NCBI RefSeq assembly: GCF_037042905.1
Contig: NC_087261.1
Coordinates: 23,237,617 to 23,301,616, forward strand
Reading direction: 5' to 3'
From: Lytechinus pictus
Lineage: Eukaryota; Echinodermata; Echinoidea; Temnopleuroida; Toxopneustidae
DNA: 64,000 nt
A program made the translations under genes and the position numbers. Of this stretch, positions 1 through 11,618 are shown one piece after another. Positions within the stretch are counted from its first letter, which is position 1. The number at the start of each line of letters is the position of its first letter. The notes beneath the pieces were generated by a model. It was not told where the DNA came from and did not search any database. It worked only from the letters and a program-made list of their open reading frames with translations.

Positions 1-290
1 AAAAGAGGAAAATAATGTTTTTGTGCATTTTAAAAACCTCGAAATCTAAAAGTACATTTTAAAACGAGAAAAGGAAGGGAAACAAATCGAAAATAATGTA
101 ATTTTGCAACGTGAGTGTGTGTGAAGATTAGGTATGTGTGTGCGTACGTGCGGAAGGGTATATATAATTATGTTAAATGTGTTTGGGTGTGAATGCCACG
201 GTGTAGGTGCGTATGTGGGGTTGTCTGTGTGTCCATAAAATTCTAAGGGTTATTCAGGATGTGCTGTATGTGAACGTGTATATTAGTTGC
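1..290. other. Low-complexity GT-rich intergenic sequence
   Basis: AT-rich DNA with scattered GT-rich runs around positions 110-240. No open frame with protein-like composition and no splice-flanked exon was seen. Confidence 0.6.
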
Positions 291-660
291 GGAGGTGCGG
301 TGGCCGAGTTGTCTACACTGTAAAAAATATTGGTTTTTTTTTTTACCACCACGAGGGTAATTATATGTCCAACCAATTTGGGGCAGTATTTTACCCAATG
401 CGGGAAGCATGTTGTCAAGTAAGGTTCAAGATACAAGCAACAATTACTTTAGAACGGGCAAAATTTTCATCACACTTGATAAATGAAAATGCCCCAAAGA
501 AATGCCAGAGTTGGGTAGACACTTAATTATCATCTTGGAGCACTGTTACCCACTATTTTTTACAGTGTAAGCCGCCTGACGAGACACAAGCAAGTCTGGG
601 TACGATCCTCGGCCATGGCACCGATATCCGGGAGCAAGGCATATAATTAACGGTGGTATA
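291..660 (+). repeat. tRNA-derived SINE head split by a MITE
   Basis: Joining 291-315 to about 570-640 gives a tRNA-like sequence. It has an A-box-like TGGCCGAGTTG at 301-311, a B-box-like GGTACGATCCT further on, and pairing ends GGTGC and GCACC. A 252-bp element (316-567) interrupts it in the D-loop region. The tail runs into an AAAT/TAA microsatellite at about 719-768. It reads as a Leu/Ser-type tRNA relic used as a SINE promoter, not a working tRNA gene. Confidence 0.6.
316..567. mobile_element. MITE with CACTGTAAAAAAT termini (copy 1)
   Basis: The element starts CACTGTAAAAAATATTGG and ends with the inverse (…TATTTTTTACAGTG). It is flanked on both sides by TA (314-315 and 568-569), which suits a TA target duplication as in Tc1/mariner-type elements. 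No transposase is encoded. A homologous 251-bp copy in the opposite orientation lies at 53682-53932. Confidence 0.8.
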
Positions 661-748
661 TGCAATCCCCCTTAAAATGAATGAAATTGCTCTAGGCACT
701 ACTGGAAACAAAGAGTGCAATAAATAAATAAATAAATAATGACTAAAT

Positions 749-1043
749 AATAATAATAATAAACAGTTCTTGTATAGCCGTATCACAATTATGAATAATA
801 TATCTATGCGCTTCCAAAGGACTTGTATATTATTACCCGAGCTGTAGCTTGGCAGCCGTAATTACTAAGATTACAGCGCACACGCATTTCAAGGAATACA
901 TTCCTGCCGGGTACCCATTTATCTCACCTGCAGCACAATGTGGATAAATTTCTTGCCGAAGGAAATTACGCCATGGCTGGGATTCGAACCCACGTTCCTC
1001 TGTTTCAAAGTCCGGAGACTAATCCACTGGGCCACAACGCTCC
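749..1043 (-). repeat. tRNA-derived SINE
   Basis: The tRNA-like head is on the minus strand. On the plus strand it reads GGGATTCGAACCCACG at about 981-996, the reverse of a B box, followed by an A-box-like region near 1035. The body contains CCGGGTACCCATTTA and GCACAATGTGGATAAATTT, shared almost word for word with the copy at 34032-34327. Confidence 0.75.
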
Positions 1044-1045
1044 AT

Positions 1046-1112
1046 CTAAATAAATAAATAAATAAATAAATAAATAGATACATACATACATAAATAAATA
1101 AATAAAAAATAA

Positions 1113-1199
<87 letters not shown>

Positions 1200-1345
1200 A
1201 TTAATTAATTAATTAATTAATTAATTAATTAATTAATTAATATTAAACAAATAAATGAATAAATTAATGAATAAATAAATAGATAAATAAATAAATTAAA
1301 AATAAAAATGAAAATAAATAAATAAATGAATTAATAAATAAATGA
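1046..1345. repeat. AAAT / TTAA microsatellite
   Basis: Long, nearly pure tandem TAAA from about 1046 to 1200, then TTAA to about 1240, then interrupted TAAA. It abuts the tRNA-like end of the SINE. Confidence 0.95.
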
Positions 1346-1917
1346 AATATATAAACATTTTTCCACTCTTCATCTAGCCATTGAAGTGAACCAGAGTGAA
1401 ATGAAAACGAAAGAAAGGAGAGGGAAAGAAAAAGAAATATTCATAATAAAAGTCATTAGTAGCGGAAGGATTAGTAGTGGTAGATAACTATACTGCATCA
1501 TGTCAGTATACTGCGGATAGTGGATATGACACACCTGAACGTGCCGCCAGCGCATACCTAGGCACGTAGGTTTGTAAATCCGTTTGCCTTATCCAATATC
1601 TTGACATCAAAAATCGCATTTGATTAAACAACTGTAACGGTATTCTTTATATTAACAATTTTATTTGTTAATTTGATCTTGATCTCTTTGTTTAATGCCT
1701 GATATATTGTGATGCACGTTGTAAACATTCGTCCCTATCAGCAACATGTTATTCCGATTTTTTCTTTTTTTCTTCTATAATATTATTATCCTTTTGTCTG
1801 ATTGTATGACCTTAATGCAAATTTTGTCAGTAGAATTGGTTATGTCAGCACACAAATCCGGTCTGTATATCGACGTACACGCACACCCGACCCTTCACAT
1901 TCACCCACGCACCTCAG
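1346..1917. other. Intergenic, no gene seen
   Basis: AT-rich sequence. The only open frame (1370-1555, minus) is a hydrophobic AT-rich reading without splice or start support. Confidence 0.5.
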
Positions 1918-2405
1918 TTTAAGGGGAGGCCCACCCTGACAAAAAAGTTTATTGTAAAAAATCGCAGAAAAAATCATATACATTATTGAGGGGCTTTAAG
2001 GAGAATCCATCAGAGAATTGAAATATCATTAGAAATTCGATTATTTGATTTGTGACGTCATATGCGAGCAGCTTTCCTGCAGATGGTATGATAACAACAA
2101 ATCAATGAAATGTCATATTCTCAGAAAATTGAAAATGATCTTCATCGTACCTTTAGTATATCAATCCACAAATCTTTTTCAAATCTTTTCCTAAAGAAGG
2201 AAAATAAAAAATAATTCATCACAAACCATAAAAAACAATCTTTATGCATTTAATATTACATAACATATGGGGCAGCTGCTCCTTAATGACATCACAAATA
2301 AATAAATTGAACTTCCAATAACTTTCTTAATCTTCAATGGATTATCGTCAAATCTTCATCGATATTTTTGATTGTTTTTTTTTTCTTCTATTTTTACAAC
2401 AAAGT
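1918..2405. mobile_element. Truncated TTAA-type non-autonomous element
   Basis: It begins TTTAAGGGGAGG…CACCCTGAC and shares the ordered blocks GTTTATTGTAAAA, ATTTGTGACGTCATATGCGA and AACTTTCTTAATCTT with the complete copy at 21607-22107. The right terminus (GTCAGGGT…TTTAA) is missing, so it looks truncated. No coding capacity. Confidence 0.6.
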
Positions 2406-2595
2406 TTTCACAAAGTTTCACTCAAACTCATTATCTGTTTATACTTACAATTCCTTGCACTGTCATGACAGTTTTGTATACACAAATTCACATTTCGCAC
2501 TATACCCGTATGTCCCCTCCGTTAAAATCTAATAAGGTATTCGATCCTGTTAGTTCTCAACAAGTAGTTAAGTTTTTAGAGAGATCAACATTCAA

Positions 2596-2620
2596 TGTGT
2601 GTGTGTGTGTGTGTGTGTGT
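2596..2620. repeat. GT dinucleotide microsatellite
   Basis: Pure GT tandem of about 12 units followed by a T run. The rest of 2406-3060 shows no gene. Confidence 0.95.
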
Positions 2621-3062
2621 TTTTTTCCCCCTGAAAATCTCAAATGTTCACTTCTATACCTTCCATACTTTTCTGTTTTGTTCTTACAGAGTAAACTTTA
2701 AGTTTATTTTGCGAGTCATATTTAGAGCCATGTTACATCTGCAAACGTGCATAAACATAATCATGAACGCACATATAATTATGAATATAATCTTCAACAT
2801 TTATTTATCTCAAAAGAAAAGTACATAGAAATAAAATATCAAAGCAGTATAAACAATTTGTTCTCTTCACATTAGACAGGAGGTATTTCAATAAATCTTG
2901 CCAAAAAAAAGCCGGAAAACGTTTTAGCTGGGAACGCCCAGTTTTGTTCTTCTGGGTTACTCAAAACAGTTATTGATAGGAAGAATGTTTGGCACCATTC
3001 AGCTATCTTCATTTTATTATGAAATTACAAAAAAAGAGAAAGAAACCCAAGTTACCTGGTGC

Positions 3063-3187
3063 TTGTATGTTAAGAGCGACTTAACGAACGACTGATCTTT
3101 TCCTGGGATAAATGGTATACACTAAAATGTTCATTCGTGATGATTTAGCGCGTAAGAAAGGTTAACCAGTCGCTCTTAACTTACGAA
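3063..3187. mobile_element. Short foldback MITE
   Basis: Left end TTGTATGTTAAGAGCGACT and right end AGTCGCTCTTAACTTACGAA form an inverted pair of about 19 bp with two mismatches. Nothing is encoded between them. Confidence 0.55.
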
Positions 3188-3518
3188 CAACGTTATGAAA
3201 CGACCCACAGGATGCGGATAGTGACATTTCATTATACCCGGTATATTGTCCGTAAAACTCATTATCCTATTTAACATCAGGCAGTCAATTTGAGCATAGA
3301 ATACATCTGTACATAAGAAAGATATCCTTTATAACAATCATTTCGCCCTTAAAGTTGTTGTTAAACATATGCATATACTAATTTAATAGAAATATATTTA
3401 GAAAGTTGAACATTGTGTGTCTTTAGAGTTATACGTCTTCCTAGAAATAGCAGCATACACCTGTATGCATTTCGAGTAGTTATCACCACAAAAAAAACGG
3501 TCATTACAAAATATAATT

Positions 3519-3960
3519 TTAAATAATTTACACTGGCTCCCTATTAGACAACGGATTATTTTTAAGTTACTTCTCTTTGTATACAAATCTCTCTATAACC
3601 TAGCCCCAAAATACTTGTCTGATTGTTTAGAAATTTATGTCCCAGGTAGAAAAACTAGATCCTCTGAAGACCCACTTAAATTAACATATCCAACAAAAAG
3701 AAAACAGACCGGAGATAGAACATTCGCCGTTGCATCCTCAATGGAATGGAACAAACTCCCTCTCACAATAAGACAATCCCCAACAATTGAGTCCTTCAAG
3801 AAGTCTCTTAAAACCCTTTTGTTCTGGGCAACTGCCTTCATTTAATATGTCATTCTGATTTTTGTTTGTATAAATAAGTTAACTGAAATTGTGAGCGCTT
3901 TGGGCCATGTGGGAAAAGCACGTTATAAATATTGAGTATTATTATTATTATTATTATTAA
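3519..3960 (+). mobile_element. LINE retrotransposon 3' end (RT C-terminal remnant)
   Basis: The plus frame from 3519 to the stop at 3843-3845 encodes the typical C-terminal tail of CR1/L2/Jockey-type reverse transcriptases: an LHWLPIRQRI motif, then YLSDCL, then a TGDRTFAVASSMEWNKLPL block, then a SFKKSLKTLLF end. About 60 bp of 3' UTR follow, including GAGCGCTTTGGGCC, ending in a TTA microsatellite as these elements do. It is 5' truncated and inactive. The clade cannot be set more precisely from about 108 codons. Confidence 0.8.
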
Positions 3961-4144
3961 TGTAATATTTATATTGTTGTTTTTCTGATACAGCATTTCG
4001 GGGTTAAATTGTTCCGATGCAACGTTTCAGGTTTAGATTTCCAATGTATTTTTAAAACGCCCTCTAAGAACCCAAACGAGATTATATCGCTTACAAAATC
4101 AGAATGGTGTTAATATTAGATTACTAATGTTTATGATTGTGTAT

Positions 4145-4420
4145 CTAACTGTATGCAGCTCTCGGATTAATGCATGAAAACTCTTTATAACAACAATGAT
4201 TCCCCTTCTTTACACAAAATAATAAACATTTACGGGCGACGAATTCTATGACCAAAACTTTTAAGAAAGGCTCACATGAGCATGTTTTCATTGAACAAAC
4301 ACTCCACATAGCGGATACAAAATATTTGCCAAACTTGACATGGTCTACGAGTACAATGTTCAATAAACAGAAGCAGTGTACTAGAAGGAAACGTGCTAAA
4401 ACGCACAATAAGATAAACAT
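4145..4420 (-). CDS. Hypothetical small Cys-rich secreted ORF (doubtful)
   Basis: An uninterrupted frame from an ATG at 4418-4420 encodes about 91 residues. It starts with a signal-like stretch (MFILLCVLARFLLVHC) and carries about ten further cysteines, including CSC and CC pairs. It lies about 250 bp downstream of the first IL-17-like gene on the same strand, so it could be 3' UTR of that gene. Codon use is AT-driven and no splice sites or poly(A) signal support it. It may well be chance. Confidence 0.15.
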   Translation of the reverse strand: MFILLCVLARFLLVHCFCLLNIVLVDHVKFGKYFVSAMWSVCSMKTCSCEPFLKVLVIEFVARKCLLFCVKKGNHCCYKEFSCINPRAAYS

Positions 4421-4691
4421 AACAATCGATTTAAAGCGCACATCTTAAATATCAGTCATTAGATTTGCATGTAGGTTAGACAATATATGGATACATCATA
4501 TGGCTTCAATAATAATATATTTTTTATAAACAAATAAGTTAAGCAACATATTCTTAGATAATAGATATGAATACAAATGCATACAATTCTGATATTCAAT
4601 AATTTATAATTGTAAATGTAAAATGAGGCAAGGTGATGTTAATCTTTGGTATTTTGACGGTTTTTTTCATCATTCTCAGCTTGAGACAAGT

Positions 4692-5893
4692 TTAAGCCAC
4701 TCGTTGTCTCATACATGCACACGCTACCGGTATGTTCATAGTCTCCTCCTCATATCGATAGAGACCATCCACACACTGAGTTTTTCTCAAGACTTGCATG
4801 TTATGAAAGATAGGTTGGCATCGCAAGTTAGGATCAGCCATATGGGTGTAAGGGTCTAAACACGCTGAACATTGACACTGCGCCATGCTGATGGACATCG
4901 GGATGCGATCGGGGTCGAAGCACTCGACGTAGGTCCACGGGCACAGTCCATCCTGGTTGGCGTTGGTTGGTTCAGAAGCACTTGGTTTGGCGCCGTTCGG
5001 GCAGCTCTTGGCGCTGGAAAGGCCATCGTATGGACAGCTTGATGTTTCTTTCCTTCCCATATCCACGTCGCTAATATTAAAACTCTGAACGGCGAATGCA
5101 TCTTGGTTTGGATAGAACAGATGGCCGTTTCTTTCTCGTGATTCGTAGTCAGCTTGGTTCATTGGAAGACAATACGGCGATAACGTTGATGATGAGGATG
5201 ATGCTGGCACAGGTGACGATGTGACAGTGTGTACGAGCACGACGATGGCGAGATAGATCTATTGAAAGAACAATAATAAAATAAAAATAAAAACATATGA
5301 CACCAATGAATCATAACTTTGATCAAAATAAACGTATAAGGGGGAGGGTTCCCCTGAATAATTGAGAATCGTTAATTTCTCACTTCGTCTTTATTGATTT
5401 CTGATTGCATTATTAGGCCTTCGTCTCGTTTGAAGATAATACATTATTATCAACCAGTATAGGCCCTATCTCTTTGATCACGAAGATTCCTTGAGGAAAA
5501 AGAACATAATGAAATTATGAATTTCTATAACTCCACTGATCATAGGTTTAGCTCATGAGCACTGTACCTAATCATTTTGTCGAGTGGATCCACAAGTCAC
5601 TAATTCGGTCCTTTATAAGCTCATTTGTCTTTGTCTACAGAAGGCGAATGTATTGAAAAGATATCGCACCCATTTATAACCTGCATTATAGAAAGCTTAA
5701 TGTTGTAATTAAATAATAAAAAAATAGAAAGGAAGAAGATGTTCGTGTTATTTGGACTTTTCGATGACAATAATGATGTCTATGAAATGAAATGGAAGAA
5801 AGCGGGGGGGGGGGTCGAGAGTTTTAAAAGACGTTGAATAAGAATGGACAGAAAAATAATACAACGAGGTATGATAACTCTACGTACCTTCAT
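4692..5893 (-). CDS. Interleukin-17-like secreted cytokine A
   Basis: Spliced model: exon 1 is 5888-5893 (ATG AAG), the intron is 5259-5887 and exon 2 is 4692-5258, giving 190 aa. The donor is AAG|GTACGT. The acceptor follows a T-rich tract ending CAATAG. Both are phase 0. The join makes a good signal peptide, MKIYLAIVVLVHTVTS. The mature part carries the IL-17 cystine-knot signature: CPW at 108-110, VECFD at 113-117, DRIPM, CQCSAC at 130-135, DPYTH, and a C-terminal VACACM at 181-185. There are twelve cysteines and one sequon (N63). IL-17 proteins are secreted dimers that signal through SEFIR-domain IL-17 receptors in epithelial inflammation. The core is nearly identical in pattern to the gene at 11619-12685, so the two look like tandem paralogues. 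The family is clear; the orthology is not. Confidence 0.9.
5259..5887 (-). other. Intron 1 of IL-17-like A
   Basis: 629-bp phase-0 intron with donor GTACGT and a T-rich acceptor ending in AG. It contains a short G run near 5805. No other feature was seen inside. Confidence 0.8.
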
Positions 5894-6087
5894 TATAAAT
5901 AAGAATATATTTTCAAAGGAGCTGCAAAGGAAATTATTTTGATTCCCGTGGTTTGGTAGTAGCAAGCTTTCTTCTTCTCTGTTTTCTTCGTCCAACTTAG
6001 CCTGTTCTCACGAAGTGAATCAGAATTAAGTGAAATACATAAGACACGTTTCTTCGATGTTTCTGATTTGTTGGGATGTTTCTTTCT

Positions 6088-6095
6088 CTTATATA
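6088..6095 (-). promoter_or_regulatory. TATA box of IL-17-like A
   Basis: On the minus strand TATATAAG, in the context GTATATAAGAG, lies about 195 bp upstream of the start codon. This predicts a transcription start near 6060 and a 5' UTR of about 165 nt. A short upstream ORF begins at the ATG at about 6038-6040. Confidence 0.55.
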
Positions 6096-6319
6096 CACCA
6101 TCGTCGCCTTGATAATGTCATTATTGCCGGAAAATTATGAGCTCGGTTCTTTTTCTGGCTCAGGGAAAATAGCGGATCTGGGACCAGGTTCCCTCTTTAT
6201 AATTAAAGCAAATGATTTCCGCTCTCCTCCAATTATGCATGCCAATACGCCATAATTTCTACTGCCCGAAAACACATTTCTGATAGTAAGCGTCCATTCG
6301 AATGACGCGTTTCATTCTT

Positions 6320-6329
6320 GGGGATCCCC
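6320..6329. promoter_or_regulatory. Palindromic kappaB-type site upstream of IL-17-like A
   Basis: GGGGATCCCC fits the general NF-kappaB consensus GGGRNNYYCC and the form preferred by p50-type homodimers (GGGGATYCCC). It lies about 225 bp upstream of the TATA box. IL-17 genes are immune-inducible in other animals, which makes the match plausible. A single 10-bp match is not proof of function. Confidence 0.35.
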
Positions 6330-8900
6330 GGTAAAACTCAATGAACACTGTATGTGTCAATTCAAAATACATGTTGATCCTAAAGATACGATGTGTTTAT
6401 TTGGCTAACGGCTATTTAGAGGTCCAGGCCGGTACTACACAGTTTCATTGTTTGCTAGAGTAGTCCAAAGTTCGTCTAACTTCGGCCTACTGGGCACGCA
6501 TGTGGAGCACTTGTAATTTTTTTTTTTTCAAGTCTAACCGGTAAACTGCCCATTTCTTAATTTGAAAAAAAAAAGTTTTATTTTTGACCAGTTACCTCTG
6601 TAAAAGAATTAGGGTTAATAAATCACCCATTTAGATAATATATATGGCGATGTACGGCTAACACAGACGATGGTGACAGCAAGACCAAAACGTCAAATTA
6701 TAATATCTGATAATTCATGTCTGACCAGAACAAGGTATGCCAGCCGGCTCATTTTGAAAATAAATCAACATTTATGAAAGCATTCGGTGACGAGATATCA
6801 ATCATTACATGAAATGTTTAAATATCCCTAATTCTTCAGCCAAATAATAACAGAAGCGATGTTATTTTTATTCCCCTGTTTGGTGATCTCCCTTCCTAAA
6901 ATTAGTGGCGAGTCATAGACATGCACTTGTCAATTAGCTATATCGGATTAAACATCTTGAGAATGGGCTGGGTCGAATGAATATATTTTGCCTTCCTGTT
7001 CCATTAAGAAAAAACAAGCCCTTTTTTCAAAATATGGAGTAGACATCTAAATTAGTGCATGTGTTGTGGCTCCCTTGAGAACCGCGGCATCCAGATAATT
7101 ATATGTATTACTAAACTCAAAAACTTCCCTGAACTTTGCTACACCAAACATCAAACTCTCTTATCCAGAGCCAATTAAAACCTTGTTATCTGTTTAATGG
7201 CTAGTTCAACCCTTAAATCCTGCAAATCAAGGGCAATAATTGAGATTTTATAGGCTAATTTAAAGGAATCACAAACCGGGAATTCACTGTTATAATATAT
7301 CAATAGTCCTAATTATGTTTTCTGGAAGCAAGCACCGCAAATCACATTGATTGTTGAGTTCTACAATAATTTCATGCTTTTTCATTATGAATTACAACCT
7401 GGGTAAGGAGAGGGGCAATCTGGTTCATTTTATTTTTCTCTGCTTCCTTTTTCTTTCTTTTGATCTCCATCTTTTTATCAGTTCTTCTTCCTGCGTGTGC
7501 TCTCTTTTAATGTATTCATCTAAATCTATCATTTATATATTTATATAGTGTTTCGGAGAAAATACATACTGGCGACAATTAAGATCCTTCTTACATGACG
7601 TCAAATTTATCAAAATAAATTGAATGTCTCATTTCGCGATGACCTTTGGAACCATTCAAGTTCAAAAACAAGTAGGCCTTCCTAAAAGAACTTGAAAGTC
7701 CAGATGTAAATAAACAAATTATACGAAATACAAAGTGTCATTTAGTACGCAGGTAATGCGCAGAAAAGACAAAAATAGGTCTTTTTTGATAATCAACGTC
7801 ACCCAGAGTCACATTGATTTTGATAATTATGATAATTGAGTTTTCTAGGAACAATGAATACTCTGACCATACTTCCCAGTTGGGTAAGAACATCCGTCCA
7901 TGTGTTAAACCCCAATACAACACAATGGAGTAGGAGGAGGGACCTACATTTTTTTCGACTTGCTATTTAAGGTCGCAAAAGAAAGATACATGTACGGAGC
8001 ACACGCAACGTATATTCTTGTTTTAAATAATACCTGTATTTATCATATAAAATGATACTTTAAATTACTGAACAATAACCATATTGAAAAATTAGTTTAA
8101 GCAAATCAAGCACTTGCGTTGCATTTTAAAAAAAAAAATGTTATGTTTGTTTAACTACATGTATGTCATATCTGCACTTGTTTGTATTACAAGAAGATAA
8201 TGCTATTGCTTCCTAATAAAGTGTGTATCTTTCCTACCCAATTTGGAAACGAACTAATACCAGATTTAATATTCACGATATTGCTTATTTCAACGTCAGT
8301 TTCAAAACATAATAATATTGAAATACTAAATGTCTTCGAAAATATATTATCGTTAAATGTTAAAGTAGTTGAACCCCATGCCATCTGACCACTCACCCGT
8401 GTTTGTATTGCTTTACTAATGTCCATCATACTGAAAACAGAATTTTAAACTTGAGCCCCCCCCCCCCCTTGACAATCAAATAATTTCCCTAAACATAGAA
8501 AACAAGAAAACAAATGTACGTACACTGTTCGCTTTTAATTATAACAATTCAATTGCATAGCTTCTTCCGTCGAATTTACCCCCCAAAATAAACACATTAT
8601 TCAGCCTTTTCGAGGAAAACCATTGCATGGTAATTACAACAATACCGACATTTATTCATCAACGACCTTTTTTCTGTCGGTTTATTTAGTTGTCACTTCC
8701 TCCCTTATAACCAAAAATACCCCTCCCGAACAGTGCCTCAAATTTGATAAGGATTACCGTTAGGGTTGTTAATTAAAAGCTAAGACTAGTCTTCATGCAC
8801 AGACCTTTGTTTCTCGCAATTTAAATTTTGCATAATGCAGATTCTGAAGTAGTGAGACTACACTGTGTATGCATGCCTCTACCAAATAATTTGACACATA
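6330..8900. other. Intergenic, no gene seen
   Basis: AT-rich sequence with a poly(C) run near 8457-8468. The open frames at 7351-7548 and 8182-8429 are short, compositionally biased and lack splice support. Confidence 0.5.
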
Positions 8901-9203
8901 GGCCCTTATTCTGAACTCGGGTTTAAATTAAGCCCTGGTTTAAAGTTGTGGTTTAACTATGGAGAGCCAATAGGGGCACAAATCCCTAACAGTACACATT
9001 CAATCTATTTACTCGTATGACACCGAAATTGTGTGGAAATTATAACTGAAGTATTTGTCTTCATTATGAAAGCAACAGGAAAGAAAATATTAAACATAAG
9101 ATATTATACAATATGAACATTATCTTTAAATTTTTGGCTCCTCAAATTGTTAGCACAGAGTTAGACCCTGGTTTGAATTAAACCTGACTTCAGATTACGG
9201 GCC
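8901..9203. mobile_element. MITE-like inverted-repeat element
   Basis: Left GGCCCTTATTCTGAA pairs with right TTCAGATTACGGGCC in inverted orientation. The similarity continues inward through GGGTTTAAATTAA against the reverse of TTTGAATTAAACC. There is no coding sequence. A related fragment (CCCGTATTCTGTAATCAGATTTAA) appears near 31427. Confidence 0.55.
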
Positions 9204-9699
9204 ACAGAGAGATTGGCTTGTAGCGATCTGCTGCGTCCGCATAGCAAGGATGGCGCGAGTGTGGCCGCACCCTTTCGAAAAAAACCGGGGGTGCTTTTCT
9301 CGAAAAGATGAGTTGAGGGAGGGGAGCCAAATTAACGCACCTTTTCGAGAAAATTGAGAGCTTTTCACGAAAGGTAATGTTGTACCAGTTGTGTGTCTGT
9401 GTAAGTTTGTGTGGGGTATGGGGACCTACGTAGGTTGTTGGTGTGTGATGGTGTGCGTGGGTGAGGTTGTGTGTGTGTGTACGCGCCTAACTGAGGAAGG
9501 AAAGAAGGAAAACACGCATATTTTTTTGTGAACGCAGACGATCGTTACCAGCCGAGAGATAGGCGTCTATTCTGTACTCTAGCTATGGTATACATGCAGG
9601 TTAAAGTGTCAGATATTAGTCTGTGCTTGCAGACTAAACGAAGATCCCATCTAGGAAATCGATCGACCCCCCCCCCCCCACGTAATCAGTTGTCAATCA

Positions 9700-10003
9700 G
9701 TAATAATAATAATAATACTAATTGGCATTTATATAGCGCTTTATCAATCTACGACTGTCCAAAGTGCTTCACAATTATTCAGTATTACCCGGTCACTGGA
9801 TTCATAGCATTTCAAGCTGCATGTTATTTGCTAAACCAACCACAATGACGGTTGTTTCCTACCGGTACCCAATTAGCACCTGGATGAGAGTGGCAAAGTG
9901 TGGATTGACGCCTTGCCAAAGGACGCTAGGTCATGGTGGGATTCGAACACACGCCCCTCTGATTACGAGGCGAGAGTCAGAACCGCTACACCAAGGCGCT
10001 TCC
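9700..10003 (-). repeat. tRNA-derived SINE
   Basis: Starts with an AAT microsatellite tail and the ATTTATATAGCGCTTT core. It ends with a tRNA-like head on the minus strand (plus-strand GGGATTCGAACACACG near 9939, then an A-box-like end near 9990). The last 150 bp are almost the same as the copy at 38824-39185. Confidence 0.75.
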
Positions 10004-11504
10004 ACAGTAGATACATGAAAGAAGGGTAGTTTTGATGCTCTAAGAAATGAATTTTTACGATTTGGGATAATTGAGACTGACACCCACTCCACACGAACAC
10101 ATTCTTACACACCCGCACACACGCACCGTTACACACACCATCACATGAACCTTAAAACAAGCAGGATATGGGACGAGGATGTATGTTCACTTGATATGAG
10201 AAACTTAAAACATGTGAAAATTGATTAATGGTGACAATTCAAGTCAGAAAACAATAAATTCGCAATCGATCGCCTGCACACAAAGTGCGCAAAAGAATGA
10301 GACATGTCACAACGATAGATAAGTAATCATACCCATTTATTTCATAATTGTTAGACAGTAATGTTAAATGAATTTGTAATTGAAATTTAAAAAGAGAAGG
10401 TAGAATGAAAGCAGCTTTGATAGGGTAGATCATGAATGTTTTATTAAAATGAATCCATCAAAATCAACGGCTTTACGATTTTTTCCCTGTTTTGTTAAAT
10501 AGATAAAAACCCGGATTTTTTATTAATCAGTTAAAACTCAATTCTCCCTCAACGAAGCATCCAATACGACAAAGCCTTTCAATTCAGATTTTACAATTTA
10601 GAGCATTTATTCTAATTTTGATCGAAACGAGGACACCGTCCGACCCATCTGCCCACAATATACCTTTTGAGAAACAAATTGAATTAACACTGTTCCCATT
10701 TTTATTGTTATACCCTTCAAAATGTATGTGATCATTTAAATATTGATTATCATTAGCAATATCCCCACATAGTGGGTACGTTATATTTTCAATCGTCATT
10801 ACTTGACATATTTTGTTTAAACATGACCTTATGAAGGCTACATACAATAAGATTTTCCCATTAAACATCGCATTATGATATTGAATACGCATGATGATAT
10901 TATACAGAATACATAAAATGGTACGTCATTTATATTATGATAATGAATACTAAGGATAAACATAATGGCTACAAACTTGTACCATTCTAGCACAAAACTA
11001 TCAGATTTTGATATTTTCAAAGAGTTCAAAAGGCATATCATGCGAAAGTAAAACTAGGTTTGCCTCAAATCAATAATATGAGTTTTGATTTACAAGTCCA
11101 TTAGAGGGCTGCTTCGTAAGTTCGTCATATAATCGTGGACTGGAGCCCAAGTACCATAGGCGAAAGGTGATATTTTGGGAAATCCATTTTGTCGTCATGA
11201 GCAAATTGATATGCCAGAGGACGTCAAGGGAGCTTAGGCCACCACATTGTTTCGTGTTGTATCACTCCTCCGAGTTTGTATGTCGTGCACATAAAACATA
11301 AAATTATGGTGCTATACGTAGCAGTCCTCTAGTGAACCACGAAATCGAAAATGGTACAATGATAACAATAACAACACAAGTCCGATAGGGTACCATTATC
11401 AAATTTGATTTTCAAATTTTAGATCTCGTATTATAAAACAGGTACTAATATGCCGTGCGCCTCATAGCATAAAACCTTACCCTTGATGCTCATGAGTATA
11501 GGAC
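10004..11504. other. Intergenic between the two IL-17-like genes
   Basis: AT-rich and short of structure, with a small CA-rich patch near 10080-10140. The open frames at 10239-11041 (minus) are AT-driven and show no splice sites or domain features. Confidence 0.5.
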
Positions 11505-11510
11505 TTTATT
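11505..11510 (-). terminator. Poly(A) signal of IL-17-like B
   Basis: AATAAA on the minus strand, about 110 nt beyond the stop codon at 11619-11621. Confidence 0.5.
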
Positions 11511-11618
11511 ATTCTTAAAACTAGATAACATTGAATATGATTATGGGTTTTCTATAGATGAATCAAAATTTACTCGCTGATTAAAAATCATCTACAGGGG
11601 GCCTGGAGGGTGGTTTAA

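Noticed and set aside
9900..10003. tRNA-like sequence in reverse orientation
   Set aside because: It is the head of a SINE shared with 38824-39185 and lacks a complete cloverleaf.
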